Below, piece after piece: positions 20,913 to 30,016 of a stretch of DNA of 64,000 bases. Each line of letters starts with the position of its first letter. Positions within the stretch are counted from its first letter, which is position 1. The position numbers and the translations under genes were made by a program. Source of the DNA: Tissierella sp. MB52-C2 (GTDB taxonomy: Bacteria > Bacillota > Clostridia > Tissierellales > Tissierellaceae); the NCBI RefSeq assembly GCF_030931715.1, contig NZ_CP133261.1, forward strand, positions 930,001 through 994,000, in the 5' to 3' direction. The notes beneath the pieces were generated by a model. That model made no database searches. It had not been told where the DNA came from and saw only the letters and a program-made list of their open reading frames with translations.

Positions 20913-22268
20913 ATGATTCAATTAAAAAATAATCTATCCTTAAATCAAAGAGATGATAATAGTTATATAATAATAGATCCAGAGCAAGGAAAATACTATA
21001 AATTGAATAATTCAGCATTACAGATAATAGAAAGAATTAAAAAGAAAAAAACAATCGAAAATCTTATTACAGATATATCAGATCATTATGGAGTTCCTAC
21101 AAGCCTTGTAAGAGAAGATATAGAAAAATTTGTAGAAAAACTTAAATTAAGTGGATTTATTTATGAAGAAGATAATATGAAAGATATAGATAAGGTTGAT
21201 GATACGAATAAAGAAAGTTCAGGAGAATTAAAAACCTTATGGATAAAGGTTACCAATAAATGTAATTTAAGTTGTCATTACTGTTATGCAGAGAGTGGAG
21301 TAAATACTGAGAATACTGATGAAATGACTTTGGAAGAAATAGAGAAATTGTTGGAAACAGCTAAACCTATGGGGCTAGAAAGAATAGTGATTACAGGGGG
21401 AGAGCCTTTAATAAGAAAAGATATACTAGAAGTTTTCAAATTAGCGAGGAAATTTGGCCTAGTACAATTACTTAGCAATGGAACTATATATGATGAGAAG
21501 ATATTAAAGCAGATAGTTGAGTTTGTAGACATTATACAGTTTTCTATGGATTCCCATGAGAAAGAAAAACATGATGAAATTAGAGGGGTTGGATCATTTG
21601 AAAAAACGTTAAAGTCTGTAAAATACTTGAGGAGTATAGGATTTAAAAATATAGTTTTTGCAGCGACTCCGACGCCAACAAATAATATAGACTTAAGAAA
21701 AATGATTGATTTATGTGTAACAAATGAAGTTAGGCGATTACATGTAAATAGATACGTTCCTTTAGGTAGAGCTAAAGATTATAAAGATTTTGATATAGAA
21801 GACTTTTATAGAAAAGCAGATGAAGCATACTTTTATATAAGTCAATTATATAGAAAGTCTTTAGAAAACAAAGAGAGTTTTGATTTTGCTATAGATATTT
21901 CAGGGGATTTGGTAGAATCTGTTGCAGCAGTGAATAAAAAATATAGTTGTGGACTAAATAAAAGTTCAGCTAGTATAGAGAGTAATGGAGATGTATATCT
22001 TTGTCAAGCGATGCATCATAAAAGTCTAGTAATAGGAAATATAAGAAATGAACCATTTGATAGTATAATGAAAAAATCAAGAGAGAAATTTGGAGAGTTT
22101 AATGTAGATAGTATAGATAAATGTAAGGACTGTGATGTAAGATATTGGTGTGCTGGAGGGTGTAGAGCTTTAGCATTTGCAGTTAACGGGGAGATGAGAA
22201 AGGAAGATCCTCAATGTTGTTCTCATAGACAGAGGGTATTGGAGATTATGGGAAGGGTTGGAACATAA
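20913..22268 (+). CDS. Radical SAM/SPASM peptide maturase with N-terminal PqqD-like domain (second copy)
   Basis: 451 residues. Residues about 1-90 form a PqqD-like domain (IIIDPEQGKYYKLNNSALQIIERIKKKKTIENLI, then a helical DISDHYG region). The radical SAM motif is CNLSCHYC (C117, C121, C124), with ITGGEPL next. SPASM cysteines lie in YSCGLN, VYLCQAM, CKDCDVRYWCAGGC and QCCSH. The layout matches AlbA/SkfB-type and related thioether-forming enzymes, which fits the two cysteines in the precursor. The start lies 6 bases after the 60-residue gene, and the stop is 3 bases before the ABC gene, so all are one operon. Confidence 0.9.
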   Translation: MIQLKNNLSLNQRDDNSYIIIDPEQGKYYKLNNSALQIIERIKKKKTIENLITDISDHYGVPTSLVREDIEKFVEKLKLSGFIYEEDNMKDIDKVDDTNKESSGELKTLWIKVTNKCNLSCHYCYAESGVNTENTDEMTLEEIEKLLETAKPMGLERIVITGGEPLIRKDILEVFKLARKFGLVQLLSNGTIYDEKILKQIVEFVDIIQFSMDSHEKEKHDEIRGVGSFEKTLKSVKYLRSIGFKNIVFAATPTPTNNIDLRKMIDLCVTNEVRRLHVNRYVPLGRAKDYKDFDIEDFYRKADEAYFYISQLYRKSLENKESFDFAIDISGDLVESVAAVNKKYSCGLNKSSASIESNGDVYLCQAMHHKSLVIGNIRNEPFDSIMKKSREKFGEFNVDSIDKCKDCDVRYWCAGGCRALAFAVNGEMRKEDPQCCSHRQRVLEIMGRVGT

Positions 22269-22271
22269 TCA

Positions 22272-23903
22272 ATGGATAGATGGTTTAAAGAGCAATTTAA
22301 AAGGAACTGTTTTCCTATATTTATGATACTTATTTTAAATATTATAGGAATGTCTTTTAATATAATATTGCCTATGTTTATGAGATATTTTTTAGATAAT
22401 ATTATTGTAAATAAACATACTGAGATTCTAATGAGATTTTCAATGTTATTAATAGTATTATTTATCATTTCAAGTATATTAGATTTTATAGGTAAACGAT
22501 GGTATTGTAATATAATATTAAAATTAAAAAAGGACTTAAAAGAAACAATATTTAATCATATTCAGAGAATTGGTTTAAAGGATTTTTTCTCTAAAAGTAA
22601 GGGAGATTATATAGCCACAATAATTAACGATTCAGAATCAGTTATACAAATTTTTAATGATTATTTATACCCAGCAATATTAAGCATAATATCTCTAATA
22701 ATAGTAGTAGGAATATTATTAAATATGAGTATTGAATTAACTATAATATGTCTTTTAAGTATACCTATATTTGTTATAACCTCAAAATATTTTGGTGCAA
22801 AAATAAAACAGATAGCATATAAAATTAGAAAAGATACAGCAAAACATATGGAGATACTTGATGAGGGATTAAGCCTAATTGTTACTAATAAATTATATGA
22901 TTATTATGAAGAGCAACAAAAGAATTATAAAGAAAAAGTGGATGATCTTATGAAGAATAGTTATTCACTATTTATAAATAGCATATATTCAAAACAAATA
23001 TTCGGACTAACAGCATCAATATTTCCAATAATTATTTTAATTCAAGGAGGATATAAAGTGGCTGCAAATGAAATAAGTGTAGGAATGATAGTTGCGTTTA
23101 TTTCTTATTTAAGCTATTTATATAATCCTGTTACAGTACTATCTAAATTAAATATGGTTATTAAAGAAATGAAGGTATCTATTAAAAGGATTGACGAAAT
23201 ATTAAATATGAATAAAGAGAATTTATATGAATATGACTCTAAAATTGAAGACCAAGATGTAAAAGGTAATATTGAATTTAAAAATGTACGATATGATATA
23301 AATAATAAAACTATATTGAATGATGTCAGCTTTACAATAAAAGCTGGAGAATTAGTAGCTATAGTAGGTACTAATGGAGTAGGTAAGTCTACTTTATTAA
23401 ATTTATTATTAAAGCTTTATGATTTTGATGGAGATATATTAATAGATGATGTATCAATAAAGGATATGAATACAAGTAGTATAAGAAATTTAATCAGTAT
23501 AGTTCCGCAAAGAGGATCTTTATATGCCACCAGCATTAGAGAAAACATAAAGATTGGAAAAAAAGATGCAAAGAATGATGAGATAGAACAAGTATTAGAA
23601 CTAGTAAATTTAAAAAGCTTTATAGATAGCTTGGAAGATGGATTAGATACTGAAGTATTTGGAAATGAAGTAAATTTATCAGGTGGAGAAAAGCAGAAAA
23701 TCTTATGTGCAAGAGCATTCTTAAAACCAAGTAAAATTCTTATTTTAGATGAAGCTTTAAATGCTATTGATAATGAAAGTAAGGAGATTATTATAAAAAA
23801 TATATTAAAAATGAAAGAACAAAAAACAATAATAATGATTACTCATGATCCAGATAATTTAAAAATAGTCGATAAGGTGATTGAAATAAAAAGTTATAAT
23901 TGA
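22272..23903 (+). CDS. Peptide export ABC transporter (fused membrane and ATPase domains)
   Basis: 543 residues. The membrane domain (about 1-300, six segments) is fused to an ATPase with Walker A GTNGVGKST (near 366), signature LSGGEKQ, and Walker B ILILDEALNAID followed by THD. There is no N-terminal C39 protease domain, so it exports without cutting the leader, or a separate protease acts. It follows the SPASM gene by 3 bases. Its position makes it the likely exporter of the modified peptide. It resembles the MsbA/SunT-like type I exporters; substrate is inferred. Confidence 0.88.
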   Translation: MDRWFKEQFKRNCFPIFMILILNIIGMSFNIILPMFMRYFLDNIIVNKHTEILMRFSMLLIVLFIISSILDFIGKRWYCNIILKLKKDLKETIFNHIQRIGLKDFFSKSKGDYIATIINDSESVIQIFNDYLYPAILSIISLIIVVGILLNMSIELTIICLLSIPIFVITSKYFGAKIKQIAYKIRKDTAKHMEILDEGLSLIVTNKLYDYYEEQQKNYKEKVDDLMKNSYSLFINSIYSKQIFGLTASIFPIIILIQGGYKVAANEISVGMIVAFISYLSYLYNPVTVLSKLNMVIKEMKVSIKRIDEILNMNKENLYEYDSKIEDQDVKGNIEFKNVRYDINNKTILNDVSFTIKAGELVAIVGTNGVGKSTLLNLLLKLYDFDGDILIDDVSIKDMNTSSIRNLISIVPQRGSLYATSIRENIKIGKKDAKNDEIEQVLELVNLKSFIDSLEDGLDTEVFGNEVNLSGGEKQKILCARAFLKPSKILILDEALNAIDNESKEIIIKNILKMKEQKTIIMITHDPDNLKIVDKVIEIKSYN

Positions 23904-24073
23904 TAAAATGAAATTACTATATTATTCTAAAAAGATTAAAGAATGAATTTATTATATATTTCATTCTTTAATTATGATTTGAGTTATTTATGGGAAAAGA
24001 AGAATTACAAAAAAACAATGGCTAAAATATAAATAAGGGGATTTTCTAAATTATGAGTATAGGGGGATAATTA

Positions 24074-24169
24074 ATGAGTCAATGGGGATACTTTGCAATA
24101 TTCTTAACTATAGCAATTATAACTAAGGGATATGGATATTATCTTAAAAAGAAAGGGAAAAATAAATGA
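24074..24169 (+). CDS. 31-residue single-pass membrane peptide
   Basis: Good site (TAGGGGGATAATTAATG). The sequence MSQWGYFAIFLTIAIITKG is one membrane segment followed by a basic tail (KKKGKNK) that should stay in the cytoplasm. Its TGA overlaps the ATG of the ABC ATPase gene (ATGA), so the two are translationally coupled. It may be a small subunit or stabiliser of the ABC-2 transporter, or an immunity peptide. The 170 bases before it hold an AT-rich inverted repeat near 23935-23972 (AAAGAATGAA with TTCATTCTTT), probably a weak terminator after the exporter gene. Confidence 0.6.
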   Translation: MSQWGYFAIFLTIAIITKGYGYYLKKKGKNK

Positions 24170-25110
24170 ATAAAATAGTACAGCTTAAAAATGTACAAAA
24201 GAGATTTGGAGATAATATAGCTCTTGATAATATTAGTGTTAATTTTAATGAAGGATGTATACATGGATTACTAGGCCATAATGGAGCTGGAAAAACAACG
24301 CTGATAAGGATTATAGGGGGAACATATAAGCAAGATAAAGGAGAAGTAGATGTATTAGGGTTAAATCCTATTGATGACGGATATGAGCTTAGAAAAAACA
24401 TAGGTGTTTTATCTGAAAATATGTGTATGTACGATAGACTAAGTATTTATGATAATTTAATGTTTTATGGAAAGCTTTATAATATAGAGAAAAAGGAACT
24501 AAAGAGTAGAATAGATAATTATCTTAAAATGTTTCAAATTTCAGAGTTTAAAGATAAGCTTATTAAAGATTGTTCTACAGGGATGAAAAAGAAGACAGGA
24601 ATAATTAGAGCAATTATCAATGAGCCCAAATTACTTTTATTAGATGAAGCTTCCAATGGATTAGATCCCATAAGTAAAGATGAATTTCATGAGCTTATTA
24701 AGGAATTAGTTAAAATAAAAAAGATTTCGGTAGTTTTATGTAGCCATGACTTAGAGGAAGTGAAGAAGCTATGCGAGTATATTACTATAATAAAAGAAGG
24801 AAAAATTGTATATAGTGATAATGTTAACAGTTTATCGAGGAATAAAGAATCTATAGGAATTGAAATAAATACTATTCAAGATTTATTCAAGTTTAAAGAG
24901 CAAATACAAAAGGAGTTAAAAGAGAATAAGATTGATCATGCAGAGTTTAATAGGAATTCAGTAAAGCTGGATATTCCTAGTTTAAATGATGTAAATACAG
25001 TCATAAAAGTTCTCATGAAATATAATTTAAATATTATAAATGTAGAGCATAAAATATTTGATTTAAATAAAGTTTATTTAGATAGCCATAGAGAGGAAAA
25101 TGCAATATGA
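24166..25110 (+). CDS. ABC-2 type transporter ATPase (candidate immunity/efflux)
   Basis: 314 residues. Walker A GHNGAGKTT (residues 37-45), a Q-loop region near LSENMCMYDRL, a signature-like CSTGMKKK (the usual relaxed form in ABC-2 ATPases), and Walker B LLLLDEASNGLDP followed by CSHD. The C-terminal 90 residues are the accessory tail typical of CcmA/BcrA-like ATPases. It is coupled to the 31-residue peptide upstream and overlaps the permease gene by 4 bases. In peptide antibiotic clusters such pairs commonly protect the producer; that role is inferred here. Confidence 0.9.
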   Translation: MNKIVQLKNVQKRFGDNIALDNISVNFNEGCIHGLLGHNGAGKTTLIRIIGGTYKQDKGEVDVLGLNPIDDGYELRKNIGVLSENMCMYDRLSIYDNLMFYGKLYNIEKKELKSRIDNYLKMFQISEFKDKLIKDCSTGMKKKTGIIRAIINEPKLLLLDEASNGLDPISKDEFHELIKELVKIKKISVVLCSHDLEEVKKLCEYITIIKEGKIVYSDNVNSLSRNKESIGIEINTIQDLFKFKEQIQKELKENKIDHAEFNRNSVKLDIPSLNDVNTVIKVLMKYNLNIINVEHKIFDLNKVYLDSHREENAI

Positions 25111-25802
25111 TAAGTGCTATTGTTAGGAAAGAAATGAAAGAGTTATTAAAATCAAAAGAGTTTATTTCATATTATATAATGCTTATTTTGGTCATAGGGA
25201 TCATGATACCTATATCCTCAAAAGAAAGTATATTAAATAGAAATTGGTATATAATGGGGTTTGTTTTTCAATTCGTAGGCAGTATTATTCCTTCTGGGTT
25301 GACGGCAGATTCTTTTGCAGGAGAAAAGGAACGAAAAACAATAGAAACACTTTTTATTTCACCAGTATCATTGATAAGTATTTTCTTAGGTAAAGTAACA
25401 TATATAGTTATGGTAACTTTAAGTATTATGACTATAATTTTTGGAATAAGCTATATATTACTTGTATTAATGAATTTTATAGAATATAAAAATCTAATTT
25501 TCAACTTTTATTCTTTTAAAGCCATATACTTCATATTTATCAATTCCTTAATAGTATGTTTTTTTACTACCTTTTTAGGAGTTTTGATTTCTCTAAGGAG
25601 TAAGACCATAAAGGCAGCAAATCTATTTAATTATTTCATATCTATGCCTATAATAGCACCAGTTCTAGGAAAGCTATATACTGGAAGTATGCCATGGTCT
25701 TTTATATTAATATATCAATTGATTCTATTAATAGGTGTTGGTCTACTATTAGTTATAATTAAAAACAAATTTAAAATACATTCTATACTGGAAGATATGT
25801 AG
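25107..25802 (+). CDS. ABC-2 type transporter permease
   Basis: 231 residues with about six hydrophobic segments. The cytoplasmic segment ADSFAGEKERKTIETLFISPVS is the classic ABC-2/NatB-like motif. Its ATG overlaps the stop of the ATPase gene, so the two form one transporter. It is the last gene of the cluster; the next gene (MATE) has its own promoter. The likely role is self-protection against the peptide or further export (inferred from position). Confidence 0.88.
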   Translation: MISAIVRKEMKELLKSKEFISYYIMLILVIGIMIPISSKESILNRNWYIMGFVFQFVGSIIPSGLTADSFAGEKERKTIETLFISPVSLISIFLGKVTYIVMVTLSIMTIIFGISYILLVLMNFIEYKNLIFNFYSFKAIYFIFINSLIVCFFTTFLGVLISLRSKTIKAANLFNYFISMPIIAPVLGKLYTGSMPWSFILIYQLILLIGVGLLLVIIKNKFKIHSILEDM

Positions 25803-25867
25803 TTTATATGAGGAAAAGATGTATATAACATGAATAGTTTCTATCATTAATTTTTTTCCAAAAGTAG

Positions 25868-25896
25868 TTGAATTTTATTATAATTTATATTATGAT
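25868..25896 (+). promoter_or_regulatory. Sigma-A-type promoter for MATE gene
   Basis: TTGAAT at 25868-25873 and TATGAT at 25891-25896 with a 17-base spacer, 45 bases before the start codon. Confidence 0.5.
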
Positions 25897-25941
25897 ATAC
25901 CAATGAAAATATAGATTTGATGAAATGATAGGAGATAATTT

Positions 25942-27291
25942 ATGGAGAGACAAAATAGGGCTATTAATAGAATTACTGAAGGAGTTGTTTGGAAACAACT
26001 GCTTATTTTTTTCTTCCCTCTTTTATTCGGTACGTTTTTTCAACAACTTTATAATACAGTAGACGCTATTGTAGTAGGTAAATATGTTGGAAAAGAAGCA
26101 TTATCAGCAGTAGGAGGTACAACAGGGGCACTTATTAATCTGCTTGTAGGTTTTTTTGTGTCTGTATCTTCAGGGGCAACAGTAGCCATATCTCAATACT
26201 ATGGTGCCGATGATGAAGAAAATGTAAGCAGGTCTGTTCATACCTCCATAGCCCTTGCAATATCAGGGGGAATAATAATTATGATTATAGGGATTCTCGG
26301 TGCTCCATATGCTCTAAGATGGATGGGAACACCAGAAGACATAATGCCTTATTCATTACAATATATTAGAATATATTTTACGGGAATGATTGCAAATCTT
26401 ATTTATAATATGGGTTCAGGAATTCTTAGAGCTATAGGGGATTCTAAACGTCCATTATATTTTCTTATTATAGGCTGCATTATGAATATAATATTAGATA
26501 TTATATTTGTGGTAGTATTTGGCCTAGACGTAATAGGAGTTGCAATGGCTACAGTAATTTCACAAATAGTTAGTGGAGCCTTAGTATTTTTTTCTTTGAT
26601 GTCATCTATTGAATGTTATAGATTGGATATTAAAAAAATAAGATTTGATAATAAAATATTGAGAAAGATAGTAAGTATAGGATTACCAACTGGTATACAA
26701 TCTTTAATGTATTCTGCCTCTAATATTATTATACAATCAAGTATTAATAGTTTTGGTACGAATACAGTTGCAGCCTGGACTGCATACACAAAGATAGATG
26801 GTATATTCTGGATGATATTAACTTCCTTTGGAATAGCAACAACTACATTTGTAGGACAAAACTTTGGTGCTGATAAAAAAGATAGGGTAAGAAAAGGAGT
26901 TGTCACTTGTATCTTAATGTCAGCAGGAACAAGCCTTGCTCTTAGTTTCATTCTATATAATACTGGTGCTTATCTATTTAAATTTTTCACAGATGATTTA
27001 AAGGTAATTGAAGCAGGAGTTGAAATGTTAAGTTTAATAACACCATTTTATATAACTTTTGTAGCAATAGAAATATTATCTGGTGCATTAAGAGGGATGG
27101 GAGATACTTTCATACCTATGATTATAAGTGGAATTGGAATTTGTGCTTTACGTGTACTTTGGATATTTATAGCAGTACCAGTTTGGCCTACAATAAAAAC
27201 TGTACTTTATAGTTATCCAATAACTTGGACAGTTACTTCTATATTATTTATTTTTTACTATATGAAATTTCTAAAGAAAAAGAATATATAG
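25942..27291 (+). CDS. MATE family efflux transporter (first)
   Basis: 449 residues, twelve hydrophobic segments in two related halves. Family patterns include LLIFFFPLLFGTFFQQLYNTVDAIVVGKYVG at the N-terminus and the second-half counterpart near QSLMYSASNIIIQSSINSFG. MATE proteins expel cationic drugs or metabolites with a sodium or proton gradient. It has its own promoter and terminator. It directly follows the peptide cluster, but nothing ties it to that cluster beyond proximity. Confidence 0.92.
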   Translation: MERQNRAINRITEGVVWKQLLIFFFPLLFGTFFQQLYNTVDAIVVGKYVGKEALSAVGGTTGALINLLVGFFVSVSSGATVAISQYYGADDEENVSRSVHTSIALAISGGIIIMIIGILGAPYALRWMGTPEDIMPYSLQYIRIYFTGMIANLIYNMGSGILRAIGDSKRPLYFLIIGCIMNIILDIIFVVVFGLDVIGVAMATVISQIVSGALVFFSLMSSIECYRLDIKKIRFDNKILRKIVSIGLPTGIQSLMYSASNIIIQSSINSFGTNTVAAWTAYTKIDGIFWMILTSFGIATTTFVGQNFGADKKDRVRKGVVTCILMSAGTSLALSFILYNTGAYLFKFFTDDLKVIEAGVEMLSLITPFYITFVAIEILSGALRGMGDTFIPMIISGIGICALRVLWIFIAVPVWPTIKTVLYSYPITWTVTSILFIFYYMKFLKKKNI

Positions 27292-27299
27292 CTATAACT

Positions 27300-27323
27300 A
27301 GGCAGGGCATATAAGCCCTGTCT
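27300..27323 (+). terminator. Terminator after MATE gene
   Basis: GGCAGGGC pairs with GCCCTGTC (one G-U) around ATATAA, followed by TTTTATT. Confidence 0.85.
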
Positions 27324-27448
27324 TTTATTGTACATAAACAAAGGATTTTAAGAATATTATAATGTAATGGGTATAAAATAAATTAGTAATACTAGACTAA
27401 ATTTGGTACAATAATAAGGATAAGGACAATACATAAGGGGTGATTTAC

Positions 27449-28360
27449 TTGAAAATAAAAGGATTACAAGAAATCTTTGAAAATAAATCTTTTGGAAAAA
27501 TTTTATTTAATGAACCAATGAGAAATCATACTACATTTAAAATAGGTGGACCAGCAGATGTAATGATTATTCCATCTAACGAAGAAGAGCTAATAAAGGC
27601 AATTATATTCTGTAGAGAAAACAATATAGATTTTTTAATCATGGGAAATGGCAGCAATTTGTTAGTTAGAGATGGTGGCATAAGAGGTGTTGTAATTAAA
27701 GTAAACGAAGGATTTAATGAATTAACAGTAGATGGAGCTAGAATCTATTGTCAAGCTGGAGCATTACTATCTACTACTAGTAAATTAGCTTTAAAACACA
27801 GCCTAAAAAACTTTGAATTTGCATCTGGCATACCAGGTACCATAGGAGGAGCAATTACAATGAATGCAGGAGCCTATGGCGGAGAAATGAAAGATGTAGT
27901 AAAACTAGTTAGAGTACTGGACAAAAACAATCAAATCAAAGAATATACAAATGAAGAGATGAACTTTAGATATAGGAATAGCAGGATATGGGATGAAGGA
28001 TTAATTGTCCTTGGTGTAGAGTTAGATTTAGAAGCTGGAGAATATTCTGCTATTGAAGAAATAATGAGGGATTTAACCTATAGAAGAACATCAAAACAAC
28101 CACTAGAGCTGCCAAGTGGAGGTAGTACATTTAAAAGGCCAGAGGGACATTTTGCTGGAAAATTAATAGAAGATGGGGGACTTCGTGGACTACGATATGG
28201 AGGGGCTCAAGTTTCAGAGAAACATTGCGGATTTGTAGTTAATGTTGATAATGCTACTTGTAAAGATATATTACATTTGATTTCTGTAATACAAAAAGTA
28301 GTAAGGGATAAATTTAATGTGGAACTAGAAACGGAGATAAAACTATTGGGAGAGGATTAG
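27449..28360 (+). CDS. murB: UDP-N-acetylenolpyruvoylglucosamine reductase
   Basis: About 303 residues. FAD-binding patterns are HTTFKIGGPADVMI and LIMGNGSNLLVRDGG; catalytic-site patterns are GIPGTIGGAITMNAGAYGGE, YRNSRIW and the serine in PSGGSTFKRPEG, as in the short (type II) bacterial form. It reduces the enolpyruvyl group with NADPH to make UDP-MurNAc for cell-wall synthesis. No ATG fits: a GTG at 27440 sits inside the AAGGGGTGA site, so TTG 27449 is the likely start. It heads a block with a PHP protein, rapZ and yvcK. Confidence 0.95.
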   Translation: MKIKGLQEIFENKSFGKILFNEPMRNHTTFKIGGPADVMIIPSNEEELIKAIIFCRENNIDFLIMGNGSNLLVRDGGIRGVVIKVNEGFNELTVDGARIYCQAGALLSTTSKLALKHSLKNFEFASGIPGTIGGAITMNAGAYGGEMKDVVKLVRVLDKNNQIKEYTNEEMNFRYRNSRIWDEGLIVLGVELDLEAGEYSAIEEIMRDLTYRRTSKQPLELPSGGSTFKRPEGHFAGKLIEDGGLRGLRYGGAQVSEKHCGFVVNVDNATCKDILHLISVIQKVVRDKFNVELETEIKLLGED

Positions 28361-29128
28361 ATGATAAAACTAATAGGTGATTATCATACTCATACTATTT
28401 ATAGTAGTGGGTTTAGAAAAGAAGGCAATCATGCCATAGGTACTATAAGAGACAATGCTGAGGCAGCTTTATCTAAAGGACTTAGAGAAATTGCAATTAC
28501 TGAACATGGACCTTCTCATTATCTCTATGGAATAAGGAAAAAAAGAATTCCTTTTATGAGAGAGGAGATAAATAGATTAAATGAAGAGTTTATACCTAGA
28601 GGTCTTAAGATTTTACTTGGAGTAGAGTCTAATCTAATAGGATTAGATGGTACTCTTGATATAGATGAGGAATCACTTAAATATATAGATTTTTTAATTA
28701 TGGGTTATCATTATGGCGCAACTCCAAGAAGACTAAGAGATGCCTTAGGATTATATGGACTAAATCCATTGTCTAAGTGTTTGCCCATATGTGAGAAGAA
28801 AGCTATAGAGTTAAATACTAAGGCTTATATAAAGGCATTGGGGAAGTATCCTATAAATATGATATCTCATCCAGGATCTAAGGCAAAGGTAGATATAGTA
28901 GAACTGGCAAAAGAAACAAAGAAATATGGTACTGCTCTAGAGATAAGTTCAAAGCATAGTCAATTATCTGTGGAGAGTATCAAGCTTTTATTGGATATGG
29001 ATGTAATCTATATGGTAAATAGTGATGCCCATAGACCTGAAGATGTGGGAAATGTGGAAAATGGCATAAGAAAGGCAAAAGAGGCAAACTTACCTCTTGA
29101 TAGGATAAAAAATATTGAGATAAACTAA
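28361..29128 (+). CDS. PHP-domain phosphoesterase-like protein
   Basis: 255 residues; the ATG abuts the murB stop. Metal-binding patterns of the PHP family are GDYHTHTIYS at the start, ITEHGP near residue 47, LGVESNLIG, HPGSK and NSDAHRPED near the end. These give a trinuclear metal site for phosphate ester hydrolysis. A PHP protein between murB and rapZ is common in Clostridia. The substrate is not known; histidinol phosphatase activity is possible but unsupported, as no histidine genes are near. Confidence 0.88.
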   Translation: MIKLIGDYHTHTIYSSGFRKEGNHAIGTIRDNAEAALSKGLREIAITEHGPSHYLYGIRKKRIPFMREEINRLNEEFIPRGLKILLGVESNLIGLDGTLDIDEESLKYIDFLIMGYHYGATPRRLRDALGLYGLNPLSKCLPICEKKAIELNTKAYIKALGKYPINMISHPGSKAKVDIVELAKETKKYGTALEISSKHSQLSVESIKLLLDMDVIYMVNSDAHRPEDVGNVENGIRKAKEANLPLDRIKNIEIN

Positions 29129-29140
29129 TGAGGTGTAATT

Positions 29141-29998
29141 ATGGAATTTTTATTGATTACTGGTATGTCAGGAGCTGGCAAATCTCAAGCCATGAAGGTA
29201 ATGGAAGATATGAACTATTACTGTATGGATAATTTGCCTCCTGCACTTTTACCAAACTTTGTAGAGCTATGTTACGAATCAAGAAGAGATATTGATAAAG
29301 TAGCATTGGTGGTAGATATTCGTTCTGGAGAATTCTTCGACCATTTATTTAAAGGATTAGAGGAAATTAAAGGTAGAGGCATAGAATATAAGATACTTTT
29401 TCTTGATGCATCTGATAATACTTTAATAAAAAGATATAAAGAGTTAAGAAGACCTCATCCCTTAAATCCAGAAGGAAGTATAATCGCAGGGATTGAAGAA
29501 GAAAGATCAATGTTAAATGAAGTAAAGAAGAGAGCAGATTATATAATAGACACATCTAATTTAACTTTAGGAATGCTAAAGGAAGAAATGTCAAATATTC
29601 TCTTAAAGGGGAAGAAGTCTAGAAATATATCTATTTCAGTGAGCTCCTTTGGGTTTAAACATGGGACTTTATTAGATGGTGATTTAATATTTGATGTAAG
29701 ATTTATTCCAAATCCTTTTTATATTCCAGAGTTAAGAGAGTTTACAGGAAAGGATCAAAATGTAAAGGATTATGTATTTGGCTGGCCTGAAACCAATATT
29801 TTTATATCTAAAACTATAGATATGTTAGAATTTTTAATTCCTCATTATACAAGGGAAGGAAAAACCCAGTTAATTCTAGGCATCGGATGTACTGGAGGAG
29901 TCCATAGATCCGTGGCCATAGCAAATAAGATTGCTGAGATATTAATAGCTAATGGACATAGAGTAGCAATTAACCATAGGGATTATAAATTAAGATAA
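29141..29998 (+). CDS. rapZ: RapZ/YvcJ family nucleotide-binding protein
   Basis: 285 residues. Walker A is ITGMSGAGKSQA at the N-terminus; the C-terminal half holds SFGFKHG, DVRFIPNPFY and the GIGCTGGVHRSVAIA motif. In enterobacteria RapZ guides RNase E to the GlmZ RNA and senses glucosamine-6-phosphate. In Gram-positives YvcJ is a GTPase/ATPase of less clear role linked to envelope metabolism. Its place between murB and yvcK is the conserved order. Confidence 0.95.
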   Translation: MEFLLITGMSGAGKSQAMKVMEDMNYYCMDNLPPALLPNFVELCYESRRDIDKVALVVDIRSGEFFDHLFKGLEEIKGRGIEYKILFLDASDNTLIKRYKELRRPHPLNPEGSIIAGIEEERSMLNEVKKRADYIIDTSNLTLGMLKEEMSNILLKGKKSRNISISVSSFGFKHGTLLDGDLIFDVRFIPNPFYIPELREFTGKDQNVKDYVFGWPETNIFISKTIDMLEFLIPHYTREGKTQLILGIGCTGGVHRSVAIANKIAEILIANGHRVAINHRDYKLR

Positions 29999-30016
29999 AG
30001 ATAAAGGGGAATATTT

